A stretch of DNA of 64,000 nt, from the NCBI GenBank assembly GCA_013375495.1, contig JABXKC010000019.1, positions 8,334 to 72,333 on the forward strand, in the 5' to 3' direction. Under the pieces are notes generated by a model that was given only the letters and a program-made list of their open reading frames with translations, was not told where the DNA came from and did no database searches. The stretch comes from Promethearchaeota archaeon. GTDB taxonomy: Archaea; Asgardarchaeota; Lokiarchaeia; Sigynarchaeales; SOKP01. A program made the position numbers and the translations under genes. Shown in pieces: positions 7,243 to 16,121 of this stretch (its first letter is position 1; each line of letters begins with the position of its first letter).

Positions 7243-7890
7243 TTATTTTAAATTAGTACCGCAGCTGGAGCATACTTCAGAATTAGCTGGTATCTCACTA
7301 CCACACGCAAAACAAATATTTTTAGTCTTATCTAAAGGTTGATCTGGCGGGGTTTGACTCTGATCTTTCACTTCTTTATTGTCATTAGTAAATATGCTCA
7401 TATCATGATCTTGATTTAGTATTTTTTTAACATAATTTTGATCGTGTGGAGTTATAATTTTAAAATCTTCTGGAGCTTCAATTTCTTTAAATCCTATAGG
7501 TAAGTTTTTAATTTCACTGTTCTCAATAATTTTAGCCTTATCTATATCGCTTAAAGCTTCTATATCACTAGACAATTTTGGATCTTCAGATGGTTCAGAA
7601 TGTGAAATTCTTGGCGGAGGGATAACTTCTTGTCTTGAAATCTGTTCGCTCCCTTTTTGGTCATATAATTTTGATTTGAGATCTTTAATGTGGTTAATAA
7701 TTTGTTTGGTTTTTTCAATAATCATTGATTTATAGTACACTTCTATATTTGGTGTTTTAGAAGCATTTAAAGCCATTTCAGAGATGTCTAACCATAGATC
7801 AATAGCTTCTTGAAATCTTTTATGTTTTTCTAACCCATTTGCCTTAGCAACTTTGTAACTTAGTTCTTGGTTGAATTTTGCGATATCCAT
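7243..7890 (-). CDS. MIT-like helical domain protein with C-terminal zinc ribbon
   Basis: 215 residues. Residues 1-75 form three amphipathic helices (FNQELSYKVAKANGLEKHKR, FQEAIDLWLDISEMALN, MIIEKTKQIINHIKDLKSK) in the pattern of MIT domains, which bind ESCRT-III tails, or of a single TPR-like hairpin. Residues 80-185 are low-complexity, acidic and proline-rich, probably disordered. The C-terminus is a zinc ribbon, CFACGSEI...CSSCGTNLK. No family name can be assigned. It diverges from the TPR gene at 8037. Confidence 0.65.
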   Translation of the reverse strand: MDIAKFNQELSYKVAKANGLEKHKRFQEAIDLWLDISEMALNASKTPNIEVYYKSMIIEKTKQIINHIKDLKSKLYDQKGSEQISRQEVIPPPRISHSEPSEDPKLSSDIEALSDIDKAKIIENSEIKNLPIGFKEIEAPEDFKIITPHDQNYVKKILNQDHDMSIFTNDNKEVKDQSQTPPDQPLDKTKNICFACGSEIPANSEVCSSCGTNLK

Positions 7891-8036
7891 TATTAAAAAA
7901 ATTACATTTTTTATTAATTCTCAAAATTATCAAGTTAATTCAACTATTTATAGTTGCTAATATAAGGATATGTATAAAAATTAATAATTGGAATTTTTAT
8001 TACATTATTAAAGGAAATACTTTTCAATCATATTAC

Positions 8037-9926
8037 ATGTCGTTAAGACCTTTCTCTACTACTGAATTAAATAATTTAAAAGAAGCGATTGAACGAAACG
8101 GGTTTAGTCTAAAGGGAACTATCGAAAATTATTTTAGATACAGCGTTAAAAAGAACAAACTAATCCTTTTTACGATAAAATTTCCGGTTTCGTTGCCTTT
8201 AAGGTTAAATTTTCCATTTGAAGTAGTGAGTTTTCGTATTTCTCTTGCTTTTAAATTATGGGATTTAAATCAAAATACGAATAAGGTCATTATTTTTATA
8301 CTGAAAATGTTGCGAGATTTAGCCCTTCAGATCTCCCTAGAACATAATTTTCCAATCAAAGGTAAGGAGACTCCTTTGCTTGATCTATTAAATCAGCTTA
8401 TGCCCGAAACTATCACCGATGAAATAGACAGTAGATGGCTAAATCGTATCCGAATATCTTTAATGAATAAACAGGAAGCCTTCAAAGAACTTGATAGTTT
8501 ATATACAAACAAGATTGTAAATGTACTAGATAATACTAGGTTAAAACCTACCTTTAAGCTACCTTGGGAATTAAAAGATGGTGTACCTAAACTTAGAACT
8601 TCAGAAACACTATTTTTCTCTAACGATGAAGAATTTGACGAGTTTTTTATATTTGAAAAAGGATTTTTCACGTTTTTCAAGGATTTAGAATATAATAAAT
8701 TTTATATCAGGTCTTCATTTGATTGCTATACGCCTTATATTTTATTATCTTTATTTAAAGACACGGATTTTAAGCTTGAATCTTATGTCGAGAACTGGAT
8801 TAAATTCTCTAGAATGATGATTAATTCCATATTAGAAATAATTAGTTTGGCAGAGATTAACCAAACCGATTACATCCAATTCAATCCTAAAAATGAATTA
8901 GACACAGAAGATTTTGAATTTGAAAGCAATAACTTTCCTTTTTCTGCTTTACATTACGAAAGCTTAATGTCAAAAGGAGATTTATATCAAATCCACAACG
9001 ATTTATTTAATACACCACCTTCCAATTTTGAAGTAATTAAGTCTATTAATTCCTATATCGACGCAGAAGAATTAATTAAAAATTATCGATTTGATGAAGC
9101 TACTCTATTATTAAACAATTCTTTAAAAATTTTCAATAAAAATCGCCAGAAAAAAGTTGTTGTCTCAATTCTTTTAAAGCTAAGAGAAGTTGCGTCTCTA
9201 TTAAATCAGGATGAAGTTGCGTTTAATTATTTACAAAGTGCATTAGGAGTTGCCAAATCTGGAGAGGTACCAATAGAGTACATCATAAAAATTCACTATT
9301 ATTTAGGGAAAAGATTTTATCAGATTGAAGAATACGAGAAAGCATTTTCGCACTTTGATATTATCGTTAACTTTTTAGAAAACGAAGAACCATCAATTAA
9401 TAAAGATGAATTTCTTGGTATGGCATACCTGTATCTAGGTTTAATAAATATAGAACAGAATAAATTGGCTGATTCTAAAATTAATTTTAAAAATGCTCTT
9501 CAATTAGGAAATAATTCTACTAAAGTAAAACTGAATTACTATCTAATGCGAGCTAAACACTATAAATCAAAGGGCGCTTTATCTCAAGCCCAAAAACTCT
9601 TGAAAACTGGTATTGATACAGTTGGTATAGAGTATGAGAAAAAGGAATTCGCTCCTATTCTATATGATCTAGTTTTAGAATTAGCGGAGTTCTATATACA
9701 TCATAGAGTTGATTCAAAGAAGGCGTTGTACTTAATGAAGAGTATTGAAAAACGACTTTCTCTTAATTTAAAGAAAATTCATGGCATACGGAGAGCAATT
9801 CGATGGAGTTTATTAATGTGTGATTATTACGACATACTAGCGCGTGATAGCGATAAATCTACTCACTATTATCAACAAAGTCAAGTATTAATTAACCAAT
9901 TAAATAAGATTGGAGTAATTGCTTAA
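8037..9926 (+). CDS. Large TPR-repeat protein
   Basis: 629 residues from ATG 8037 (SLRPFSTTELNNLKE). The frame is open further up to 7878, but that stretch overlaps the divergent gene and its AT-rich promoter, so 8037 is preferred. Residues 1-330 are a mixed domain I do not recognise. Residues 345-620 are helical hairpins of TPR type, for example ELIKNYRFDEATLLLNNSLK, IHYYLGKRFYQIEEYEKAFS and MAYLYLGLINIEQNKLADSK. There is no signal peptide, so it is probably a cytoplasmic protein-interaction scaffold. It is convergent with the eS30 gene, 16 bases away. Confidence 0.75.
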   Translation: MSLRPFSTTELNNLKEAIERNGFSLKGTIENYFRYSVKKNKLILFTIKFPVSLPLRLNFPFEVVSFRISLAFKLWDLNQNTNKVIIFILKMLRDLALQISLEHNFPIKGKETPLLDLLNQLMPETITDEIDSRWLNRIRISLMNKQEAFKELDSLYTNKIVNVLDNTRLKPTFKLPWELKDGVPKLRTSETLFFSNDEEFDEFFIFEKGFFTFFKDLEYNKFYIRSSFDCYTPYILLSLFKDTDFKLESYVENWIKFSRMMINSILEIISLAEINQTDYIQFNPKNELDTEDFEFESNNFPFSALHYESLMSKGDLYQIHNDLFNTPPSNFEVIKSINSYIDAEELIKNYRFDEATLLLNNSLKIFNKNRQKKVVVSILLKLREVASLLNQDEVAFNYLQSALGVAKSGEVPIEYIIKIHYYLGKRFYQIEEYEKAFSHFDIIVNFLENEEPSINKDEFLGMAYLYLGLINIEQNKLADSKINFKNALQLGNNSTKVKLNYYLMRAKHYKSKGALSQAQKLLKTGIDTVGIEYEKKEFAPILYDLVLELAEFYIHHRVDSKKALYLMKSIEKRLSLNLKKIHGIRRAIRWSLLMCDYYDILARDSDKSTHYYQQSQVLINQLNKIGVIA

Positions 9927-9942
9927 ATTTTTATAAAAGAAG

Positions 9943-10146
9943 TTAGCGTTTATAGCTTGCCCGCTTAGCTCCAAGAGAATCTTTTTGTCCTCCGTATTTA
10001 CTTTTTATAATTCTCTGTACATAAAGTTGGCGAAATCTCATTCTTGGAGGCTTTTTCTTTTTTGAATTTACTCCAGTTCTTTCAATTTTAGGAGTTTGTT
10101 GTTTTACTTTTCCAGCTTTAGTTAAACTTCCATGAGAACCTGGCAT
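9943..10146 (-). CDS. rps30e: Ribosomal protein eS30
   Basis: 67 residues, very basic. It begins MPGSHGSLTKAGKVKQQTPK, matching the eS30 signature (HGSL-AGKVR-QTPKV) of the small ribosomal subunit, followed by a KKKKPPRMR stretch. eS30 is found in eukaryotes (where it is fused to a ubiquitin-like domain as FAU) and in some archaea including Asgards. There is no ubiquitin-like part here, and the Met directly precedes the eS30 core. The gene stands alone, not in a ribosomal operon. AAGGAGATATAT before the start is a good ribosome binding site. Confidence 0.9.
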   Translation of the reverse strand: MPGSHGSLTKAGKVKQQTPKIERTGVNSKKKKPPRMRFRQLYVQRIIKSKYGGQKDSLGAKRASYKR

Positions 10147-10366
10147 TTCTTATATATCTCCTTTTAAATGTGTTTTTTAAATTGTATACTTTAATAAATT
10201 ATAGACTATAATTTCTAAAAATCGTAATAAGCACTTAAATTTTGTCATTATCAAGAAAAAAAATAGATTTGAAGTAAAAATTGGACTCCAATATTTTTAT
10301 AGATTCATCTTAACTTCTATTTTATTGAAGAATAAGTAAAAATAATTATTTATACTTGGACTTATT

Positions 10367-10546
10367 ATGCCAGAAAAAGAATTTACAGAGGAAACACACA
10401 AAATAGCGAAAGTTATAGATAAGAAAATCCAATACGGAGAAAACGAATACACATGCTTCGCCTGTGGGGAAAAAATTAAAGTTGAAACGAAAGTTTGCCC
10501 TTATTGCAGTACCTTACAAGATAAAAATGAATCAATATTAAAATAA
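10367..10546 (+). CDS. Small zinc-ribbon protein
   Basis: 59 residues: a short acidic and basic N-terminus, then CFACGEKI and CPYCSTLQ, two CxxC pairs 15 residues apart that form a rubredoxin-like zinc ribbon, and a charged tail. Small zinc ribbons are common and often bind nucleic acid or other proteins; no specific role is visible. A TATA-like stretch lies about 25 bases upstream, so the message may have little or no leader. It sits 53 bases before another zinc-ribbon gene. Confidence 0.65.
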   Translation: MPEKEFTEETHKIAKVIDKKIQYGENEYTCFACGEKIKVETKVCPYCSTLQDKNESILK

Positions 10547-10599
10547 TAAAATCTTACTAAAAATAGAAACTAAATAATACAAAATCAAAATATTATCAA

Positions 10600-11097
10600 A
10601 TGAGTATCCGAGATTACAATCGCAAGAGTTTTTCCATAATCACTGGATTTCTTGTGTTTCTAACTCTTTTATTTTTAACTATTGGACTATTTTTGGAAAT
10701 TGGCATCATATTGCTGATAATTTTTCCTCTAATTGTTTTTACTTTAATTGGTTTATTAATATATCGCTATTCTGGAGGATCCAAAAAGTATTGTCCTCGT
10801 TGTAACATCCCAATTAGTATTTATACTGAGTATTGTCGTAATTGTGGGATTAAGCTAATAAATAAGTGTCCAAACTGCAACATCTACACAGACGGAAAAC
10901 TTAATTATTGCGATAATTGCGGGTATGAGTTTCCGAAATATGAAGGAGAGAAGTTACCGTTTGAGTATAAAGTTCATGAAAAAGGAGAACCAGCTCCTAA
11001 AAAACCAAACTTTTGTCCTACTTGCGGAGCTACATGGAAGAATGTTGAAAATCTTAGATTTTGTGAATATTGTGGCTCGAAATTATCTAATAATTAG
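10600..11097 (+). CDS. Membrane-anchored double zinc-ribbon protein
   Basis: 165 residues. Two adjacent hydrophobic helices (residues about 15-60) are followed by a cytoplasmic part with several CxxC pairs: CPRCNIPI...CRNCGIKL, CPNCNIYT...CDNCGYEF and CPTCGATW...CEYCGSKL, making three zinc ribbons. Such proteins are frequent and functionally undefined in archaea. The ribbons may mediate protein contacts at the membrane. It has the same orientation as the small zinc-ribbon gene upstream, so they may be co-transcribed. Confidence 0.75.
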   Translation: MSIRDYNRKSFSIITGFLVFLTLLFLTIGLFLEIGIILLIIFPLIVFTLIGLLIYRYSGGSKKYCPRCNIPISIYTEYCRNCGIKLINKCPNCNIYTDGKLNYCDNCGYEFPKYEGEKLPFEYKVHEKGEPAPKKPNFCPTCGATWKNVENLRFCEYCGSKLSNN

Positions 11098-11233
11098 AGT
11101 TCAAAAAACTTTTTAATCCTAAATTATTTAGACATTTCATAAAACTGAAATAAAATGAGTAATTAGAAAATTTAACAATTTGTTGATATTTAAAACAAAT
11201 TATTTTACGCCACATCTTTTTAATTTATAACAT

Positions 11234-11337
11234 GGGGACGTGGCGAAGCCCGGTATAACTTAGCCATTTCGGTTCAAAGTGCTGATCGCGGCAGGCTCCA
11301 GACTTGTTGGTCACCGGTTCAAATCCGGTCGTTCCCA
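11234..11337 (+). tRNA. trnW: tRNA-Trp (CCA) with an intron in the D-loop
   Basis: The acceptor GGGGACG (11234-11240) pairs with CGTTCCC (11330-11336), discriminator A. The T arm is ACCGG-TTCAAAT-CCGGT. The anticodon arm is GCAGG-CTCCAGA-CTTGT with anticodon CCA at 11298-11300 and an uninterrupted 7-base loop. The D stem is GCGA (11243-11246) with TCGC (11286-11289). Its loop is 39 bases instead of about 10, though it starts normally (AGCCCGGTA). The surplus of about 27-30 bases (roughly 11256-11283) is best explained as an archaeal intron; TTAGC and GCTGA within it can pair as part of a bulge-helix-bulge. The exact cut sites are not resolved. Confidence 0.85.
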
Positions 11338-11695
11338 TTTTTTCAAAAATTTTTTCTTAAAAGAGTAAAAAATATCTTCTGAGTGATATATTTGTGCGTG
11401 AAAGACTTGTTTCACGAATAAATAGTCATACTTGAATGATGCATAAATTAGATCTAACTTTGATTTTCTTGATTTCATCATCAAATCTTATTTAGTTATA
11501 AATATTAATGACACATAACATATACTTAAATACTAAAAATAAAAAAAAAGATACATAGGATGGAGAAATATTGGTTTTAAGTGTGGAAATTCGAGATGCT
11601 ACTTATTTAACCAATTTCCTCCTTTTTCTGTCTTTCAACCATCTTACATTTCCCGTTTAGTCTCCTTTAATTGGATTTCTAATGATTTTCTGAAT
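11338..11695. other. Gene-free stretch with a 7-bp inverted repeat
   Basis: No coding frame is convincing. CGTGAAA (11397-11403) and TTTCACG (11410-11416) form a perfect hairpin with a 6-base loop. The last 120 bases contain GTGTGGAAATTC...TTTCCTCC, which resembles the sequence just downstream of the neighbouring secreted-protein paralogue (about 12535-12580) and so marks the extent of an old duplication. Confidence 0.4.
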
Positions 11696-12412
11696 CTAAT
11701 GAAAATTTATGGTACTTACTAATACTATCTCAAACAGACCTTGGAGGTTATAATATGGATTAGGCCCTGTATAGTCTTCACCTACTACAACCATATGGCT
11801 AATTACATGCATTTTTGCTGTGTCTCCCTCATCCCAACTGTCGTGTGGATTTAGAAACTCGCCTGATCCATGGCCACATAAGAAAACTGATTCTAAGGTG
11901 AAAAGTTCCCAAACATAATAGTCCCATGTATGATATATAATGTTTCCTTCCTCATTATAGTCATCAGGTCCAAGTGTATCTAAGTCAATAGTAAATTTTA
12001 ATTTATAAGTAAAATCCATAACTCCTTTAAATATAGGTATAGCACTAGGTATTGGTACCATATAAGATGTAATATGGAATGGAACATCTTTTGCACGCAT
12101 TTTGACGGTAACTAGTAGAATATTATTTTTTAGTTCCCTTTCAATCACACAACCTTTAGGATTGTAATCCAATGCGGAAGCAAAATGTGGAATTGATGGC
12201 TTATCAAGAAAAGTCCATATGATTAGACCATCATCATAATCTGGCATTCCTCCTAGTGGATGAAATATAACAGGAGCTAACCAATCTTCTATTGGTCTTG
12301 TTGTTACCCTACCATTCCCTGCATCCGCCACAACAAATGGAATACAACTAAGAGTTAAGATTCCTATTATGACCACTAATGTTAGTTTTGTGTTAATACT
12401 CTGTCTTTTCAT
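11696..12412 (-). CDS. Secreted protein, paralogue A
   Basis: 238 residues. A signal peptide with basic start MKRQSINTKLTLVV, hydrophobic core and likely cleavage near FVVADAG predicts export. The mature N-terminus RVTTRPIEDWLAP matches the next gene (TVTKRPIEDWLDA). Further shared points are CVIERELKNNILLVTVKM and, in the partner, HITERVLKDGRVLITVHL. The body is probably beta-rich; no catalytic motif is visible and there is no C-terminal anchor. The function is unknown. Together with the next gene it is a tandem duplicate that has diverged strongly outside the signal peptide. Confidence 0.7.
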   Translation of the reverse strand: MKRQSINTKLTLVVIIGILTLSCIPFVVADAGNGRVTTRPIEDWLAPVIFHPLGGMPDYDDGLIIWTFLDKPSIPHFASALDYNPKGCVIERELKNNILLVTVKMRAKDVPFHITSYMVPIPSAIPIFKGVMDFTYKLKFTIDLDTLGPDDYNEEGNIIYHTWDYYVWELFTLESVFLCGHGSGEFLNPHDSWDEGDTAKMHVISHMVVVGEDYTGPNPYYNLQGLFEIVLVSTINFH

Positions 12413-12631
12413 TTTTTTTCCACTTATTTTTTTTTTAATTCTGTTTTTTTTTTTTAGATTATATTGTCATGGCACTCGTTAATCACACAAAAATAAAAAA
12501 AATGTAATATAGAATAGAGGGGTCAGGGTATAGGTGTGGATATTCAAGATATCATTCATCTAAGCTTTTTCCTCCGTTTCTATATTAAAATTTAGAGCTT
12601 TTAACATTTAATTGGCTATTTTCTGTTACGC

Positions 12632-13390
12632 TTAATTGTTCCCTAATTCGTAAATTTCAACCGTCTCTATCGGCCATAAATCACCGTAATCTGGATCATA
12701 TTTAGGGTGGTCTACTTTGAAATCGGGTTTGTAAAGGGAAATTTGATGATATTTTAGCATTCCCATTGCACCAGGTGTAAATCCTAAATCAGCGGCGTGG
12801 TCTGTCAGTATTCCATATCCCGTGCCAACTAAGTTTAATGATTTATAATCTTCAAGGGCATCCCAACAAAACGGTAAAACATCTCCAGGTGCTTCGATGT
12901 AAAATTTAAAAACCATTTTATAATCTATGTAGCCATCTGCGTACGATCCTAAAATCGCTGAAGGTCGAGGGATTTCCCCCCAAAGATAATCAACGTACTC
13001 AGAGAAGACGAATACCGTTAAGGGAGCATTGGTTACTGTTAAATGCACTGTTATGAGAACTCGTCCATCTTTTAACACTCTTTCAGTGATATGACCACCA
13101 AAAGTAGTTTCTCCGATCACCAAGCTATCTTCATCTGATAAAATAAATGGAAAGGGGAATCCCGTCTTTGCTATTAGGTTTGAATCAAGGCTTAAAAAAT
13201 CACACATTCCCCAGTTTTTTACATTATATGGTAAAACAGCATTCCATTGAGCATCCAACCAATCTTCAATTGGTCTTTTTGTTACCGTTCCATTTCCATT
13301 ACCCGCTGCGACAAATGGAATAAAACTAAGAAGTAAGATTCCTATTATAGCTAATAATGTTAGTTTTTTGTTAATTTTGTGTCTCTTCAT
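12632..13390 (-). CDS. Secreted protein, paralogue B
   Basis: 252 residues with a signal peptide (MKRHKINKKLTLLAIIGILL, cleavage probably after FVAAG) almost identical in layout to that of the neighbouring gene. The mature part begins with the shared RPIEDWL motif and includes HITERVLKDGRVLITVHL. The remainder shows only scattered similarity to its partner. No enzymatic motif, lipobox or membrane anchor was seen. The two genes are in the same orientation, separated by 219 bases containing T-rich tracts, and probably have separate promoters. Confidence 0.7.
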   Translation of the reverse strand: MKRHKINKKLTLLAIIGILLLSFIPFVAAGNGNGTVTKRPIEDWLDAQWNAVLPYNVKNWGMCDFLSLDSNLIAKTGFPFPFILSDEDSLVIGETTFGGHITERVLKDGRVLITVHLTVTNAPLTVFVFSEYVDYLWGEIPRPSAILGSYADGYIDYKMVFKFYIEAPGDVLPFCWDALEDYKSLNLVGTGYGILTDHAADLGFTPGAMGMLKYHQISLYKPDFKVDHPKYDPDYGDLWPIETVEIYELGNN

Positions 13391-13730
13391 TTTTTTTTCA
13401 ACTTTTTTTTAAAATTGTGTTTTTTTTTAGAGTTATGACACATAGTATAAGAGCTAAATATGGATTTCGCACCCTCAAATTCTCTCTTATTACATATTTT
13501 ATAATGTGATATTAACATCGTGCCATTATTGTATAAAACAGAACGTTTTGTATTTAAACATTTCGATCAGATTTTTATATTCGAGATCACTATATATTAT
13601 GTAGACTTAAAAATTAATAACATTCCTTACTCTAAATATTGTATAATCTTTACGAAAATTGTTACATATCGCTATTATAAAATTAAAATAAGAGTAATGC
13701 TAACAATTATAGTTATTTTATAAAGAGGGT
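13391..13730. other. AT-rich divergent promoter region
   Basis: Lies between the secreted-protein gene (leftward) and the regulator (rightward). It holds T-runs just before the secreted gene and TATA-like tracts. An open frame of 67 codons at 13520-13723 is rich in Ile/Tyr/Phe with no motif and is regarded as chance. Confidence 0.4.
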
Positions 13731-14387
13731 ATGAAAATTTCGTCAGTTGCAGAAAGTAATTATGAATTTGAAGAAGAATGGGATCAATTAATAGCTAAAC
13801 ATAAAATAAGGTCTGACATATGGGCTTTACTTGAACTTCATAACGAATTGAATGTTACTCAAATTTCTCATTATGTAGACCAAGGTAAAACAACGGTTGC
13901 TAGGCACCTAAAACTAATGGAACAAGACGGGCTTCTCCTTTGCAGAACACCAAAAAAAGTCATAAAAGGAAGAATCCCCCCCAAAATCTTTAGAATTAAC
14001 CCGAAATTTAAAAAAGAAGAGGAAGAAGAGGAGAATTTTTACAAAAGAGTAATTACTCATTATCGCAAAACGGGATTTAATGTAAGCAAATTGTTGAGTT
14101 ATTTAGATCCACTGCTAAATCTTCTTGAAAGCAAGCTAGATGATCCTGAGAGCGCTAAAACAATCTACGACGATTATTTATCATTTATCCCTGCACCTGT
14201 TGTGTTCTATCTTGATAAAAAGCGAGCCGAAGCACTAGTGGATATCCATGCGGAATATATTTTAAAGTTGCAGAAGTTGGCAATGGAGGAAGATTTAAAT
14301 ACTGAGGAGGCTTTTGTTTATTTTGACATCTCTTTACCCCTCGCTGCTCTCTTCGAACTAAAAAAAAAATTAAAATTAAAAAAATAA
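13731..14387 (+). CDS. Winged-helix (ArsR/MarR-like) regulator
   Basis: 218 residues. Residues 25-85 form a winged helix: IRSDIWALLELHNELNVTQI, DQGKTTVARHLKLMEQDGLL, then a basic wing KKVIKGRIPPK. The C-terminal 120 residues are helical and charged with no known sensor motif. GAGGGT stands just before the ATG. It diverges from the two secreted-protein genes and lies 66 bases upstream of the TPR gene, so it may control either. Confidence 0.8.
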   Translation: MKISSVAESNYEFEEEWDQLIAKHKIRSDIWALLELHNELNVTQISHYVDQGKTTVARHLKLMEQDGLLLCRTPKKVIKGRIPPKIFRINPKFKKEEEEEENFYKRVITHYRKTGFNVSKLLSYLDPLLNLLESKLDDPESAKTIYDDYLSFIPAPVVFYLDKKRAEALVDIHAEYILKLQKLAMEEDLNTEEAFVYFDISLPLAALFELKKKLKLKK

Positions 14388-14453
14388 TCTTGAAGTGTCT
14401 TTGTTTAGAGGAGCTTAAAAGAACAGTACTTAAGAAATGAGATTAGGATTTAC

Positions 14454-15872
14454 ATGTTGCCAATAATTTATAACCAAAAATTAAAACAGGCAGAAAAATT
14501 CAAAAATAATTGGAAATCCAAAGAAGCCCTCAATATTTTGAATACTATTGATGTTAATAAAAATCTAACTACTCATGAAAGATTTCAGTTTTATTTTTTG
14601 AAGAGTTCTATTCTTTTTGATCTTTTCTTTTCTAAAGAAGCCATGAATTACGCTGAACTCGCCTATAAAGAAAGTAAAGAATTGGAATCAGAATATGAAA
14701 TCATTAATTCTCTCATGTTAAAAAGCCACATTTTTGGTGGTATGGTTGAATCAGATAAGTCTTTGAAAGTGATTAATGAGGCTGAAGAAATTCTTGCAAG
14801 GAATAATCAAAAATCATCACAAGAATTCAAAATGATGAAAGGAAATGTTTTATTACGTAAAGGTTGTTGTTATTTTGGTTTGGGTGAACTTAATCTTTGT
14901 ATGAAATTTCTTGGTGAAGCTTCTCAGCTTGCCAAAGACATTAATGATAAAAAGCTAATTTTGCAGACTACTAAATGGTTAGGCTTCACGTATGGTATCA
15001 AAGGTGAAAGTGATCGTGCTTTAGAATATCAAAAACGATATTTAGCACTAGCTATCGAACTAAACGATAAGCAAGAAATTATTGGAGCTCATAACACTTT
15101 GGGAATGAAGTTTACAGAAAAGGGTGAATTTAAGCGAGCAATACAACATTTGGAAGAAGGTTTATCGATATGTGATGAAATTAGCAGTAGGAAGACTTTT
15201 GTTGTAAGTAGTTCTCTTTTTGAAGCCTTTATAGCAGAAAATTCTCTTGAAAAAGCTCAAAAATGTCACGATCGAATGGGAATACTTGTTAAACAAGGAA
15301 CCTATAAATTTAACGAGCAGATCTATCGTCTTCAAGAAGCAATATTACTCAAAAAAAAAACCAATGAGAATTCTCATTTGAAAGCAGAAAAAATCTTCAA
15401 GGAAGTTGCCGATAAACAGATTTCATTTGTAGAGTTTAAATTTGAAGCTTTAATAAATTTATGCGATCTTTATTTAACAAGATTAAAGGAAACTAGCAAC
15501 TTAAAAGAATTAGACAAGATACAACCTTATATTGACGAAATTCGGTTTATCGCTGAAAATGAAGGAGTTTTTCCGCTCCTAGTTGAAATGAACTCATTAC
15601 AAGCTAAAATGCGGTTAGTTACTTTTGAATATAAAGAAGCTCAAGAGCTATTAACGAAAGCTTTGAATGTCGCTGGTATGCATGGTTTAAATTTGCTAGC
15701 TCGACGAGTCGAAAATGAACAAGCTGAATTATCAAAAAATTATCTCAAATGGGAAAAACTAAGAACATCAGGAGGAAAAATATCAGAACGAATGGATTTA
15801 GCTCGCGTAGATGAACAAATTCAAATTTTGCTCCAGAAGCGTAATTATTTGAAGCGAATTATTAGTAGCTGA
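14454..15872 (+). CDS. TPR-repeat protein
   Basis: 472 residues, nearly all helical hairpins of TPR type: FYFLKSSILFDLFFSKEAMN, GCCYFGLGELNLCMKFLGEA, TKWLGFTYGIKGESDRALEY and HNTLGMKFTEKGEFKRAIQH. The C-terminus is a charged coiled coil (ARVDEQIQILLQKRNYLKRI). No signal peptide or enzymatic domain. The repeat pattern resembles the regulatory TPR halves of transcription activators, but no DNA-binding part is present. It may partner the regulator encoded directly upstream; this is inference from position only. Confidence 0.8.
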   Translation: MLPIIYNQKLKQAEKFKNNWKSKEALNILNTIDVNKNLTTHERFQFYFLKSSILFDLFFSKEAMNYAELAYKESKELESEYEIINSLMLKSHIFGGMVESDKSLKVINEAEEILARNNQKSSQEFKMMKGNVLLRKGCCYFGLGELNLCMKFLGEASQLAKDINDKKLILQTTKWLGFTYGIKGESDRALEYQKRYLALAIELNDKQEIIGAHNTLGMKFTEKGEFKRAIQHLEEGLSICDEISSRKTFVVSSSLFEAFIAENSLEKAQKCHDRMGILVKQGTYKFNEQIYRLQEAILLKKKTNENSHLKAEKIFKEVADKQISFVEFKFEALINLCDLYLTRLKETSNLKELDKIQPYIDEIRFIAENEGVFPLLVEMNSLQAKMRLVTFEYKEAQELLTKALNVAGMHGLNLLARRVENEQAELSKNYLKWEKLRTSGGKISERMDLARVDEQIQILLQKRNYLKRIISS

Positions 15873-15954
15873 TTTTATTACATTTTTATTTCTATTTTAT
15901 TCCGCAAGTTTAAAACACTTAATTGGTTCTAACTTTTCGAGTTTATAATTTTTC

Positions 15955-15980
15955 AAGTTCGAAGTTCGATGGAAGTTCGA
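15955..15980. repeat. Three copies of AAGTTCGA upstream of a TATA box
   Basis: AAGTTCGA occurs at 15955-15962, 15962-15969 and 15973-15980, ending 10 bases before a TATA-like TATAAATA (15991-15998). Spacings are 7 and 11 bases. The position fits an activator or repressor site for the MFS transporter gene. Confidence 0.4.
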
Positions 15981-15990
15981 TACTTTAAAC

Positions 15991-15998
15991 TATAAATA
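15991..15998 (+). promoter_or_regulatory. Candidate TATA box for the MFS transporter
   Basis: TATAAATA preceded by the purine-poor TTTAAAC. It lies about 125 bases before the ATG at 16122, implying a leader of roughly 100 bases. Confidence 0.35.
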
Positions 15999-16121
15999 CT
16001 AATGTTCATTGTTTTAAACACCTTTTAAGAGATTATTAAAATATATTTTACGGAAAATATATTTCTAAAAATTATTTTTCAACCCTTATTAATTTTAAAC
16101 TCTTAGTTAGAGGATGTATAG

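Noticed and set aside
13520..13723. 67-codon open frame
   Set aside because: Ile/Tyr/Phe-rich translation of AT-rich promoter DNA with no motif and no ribosome binding site.
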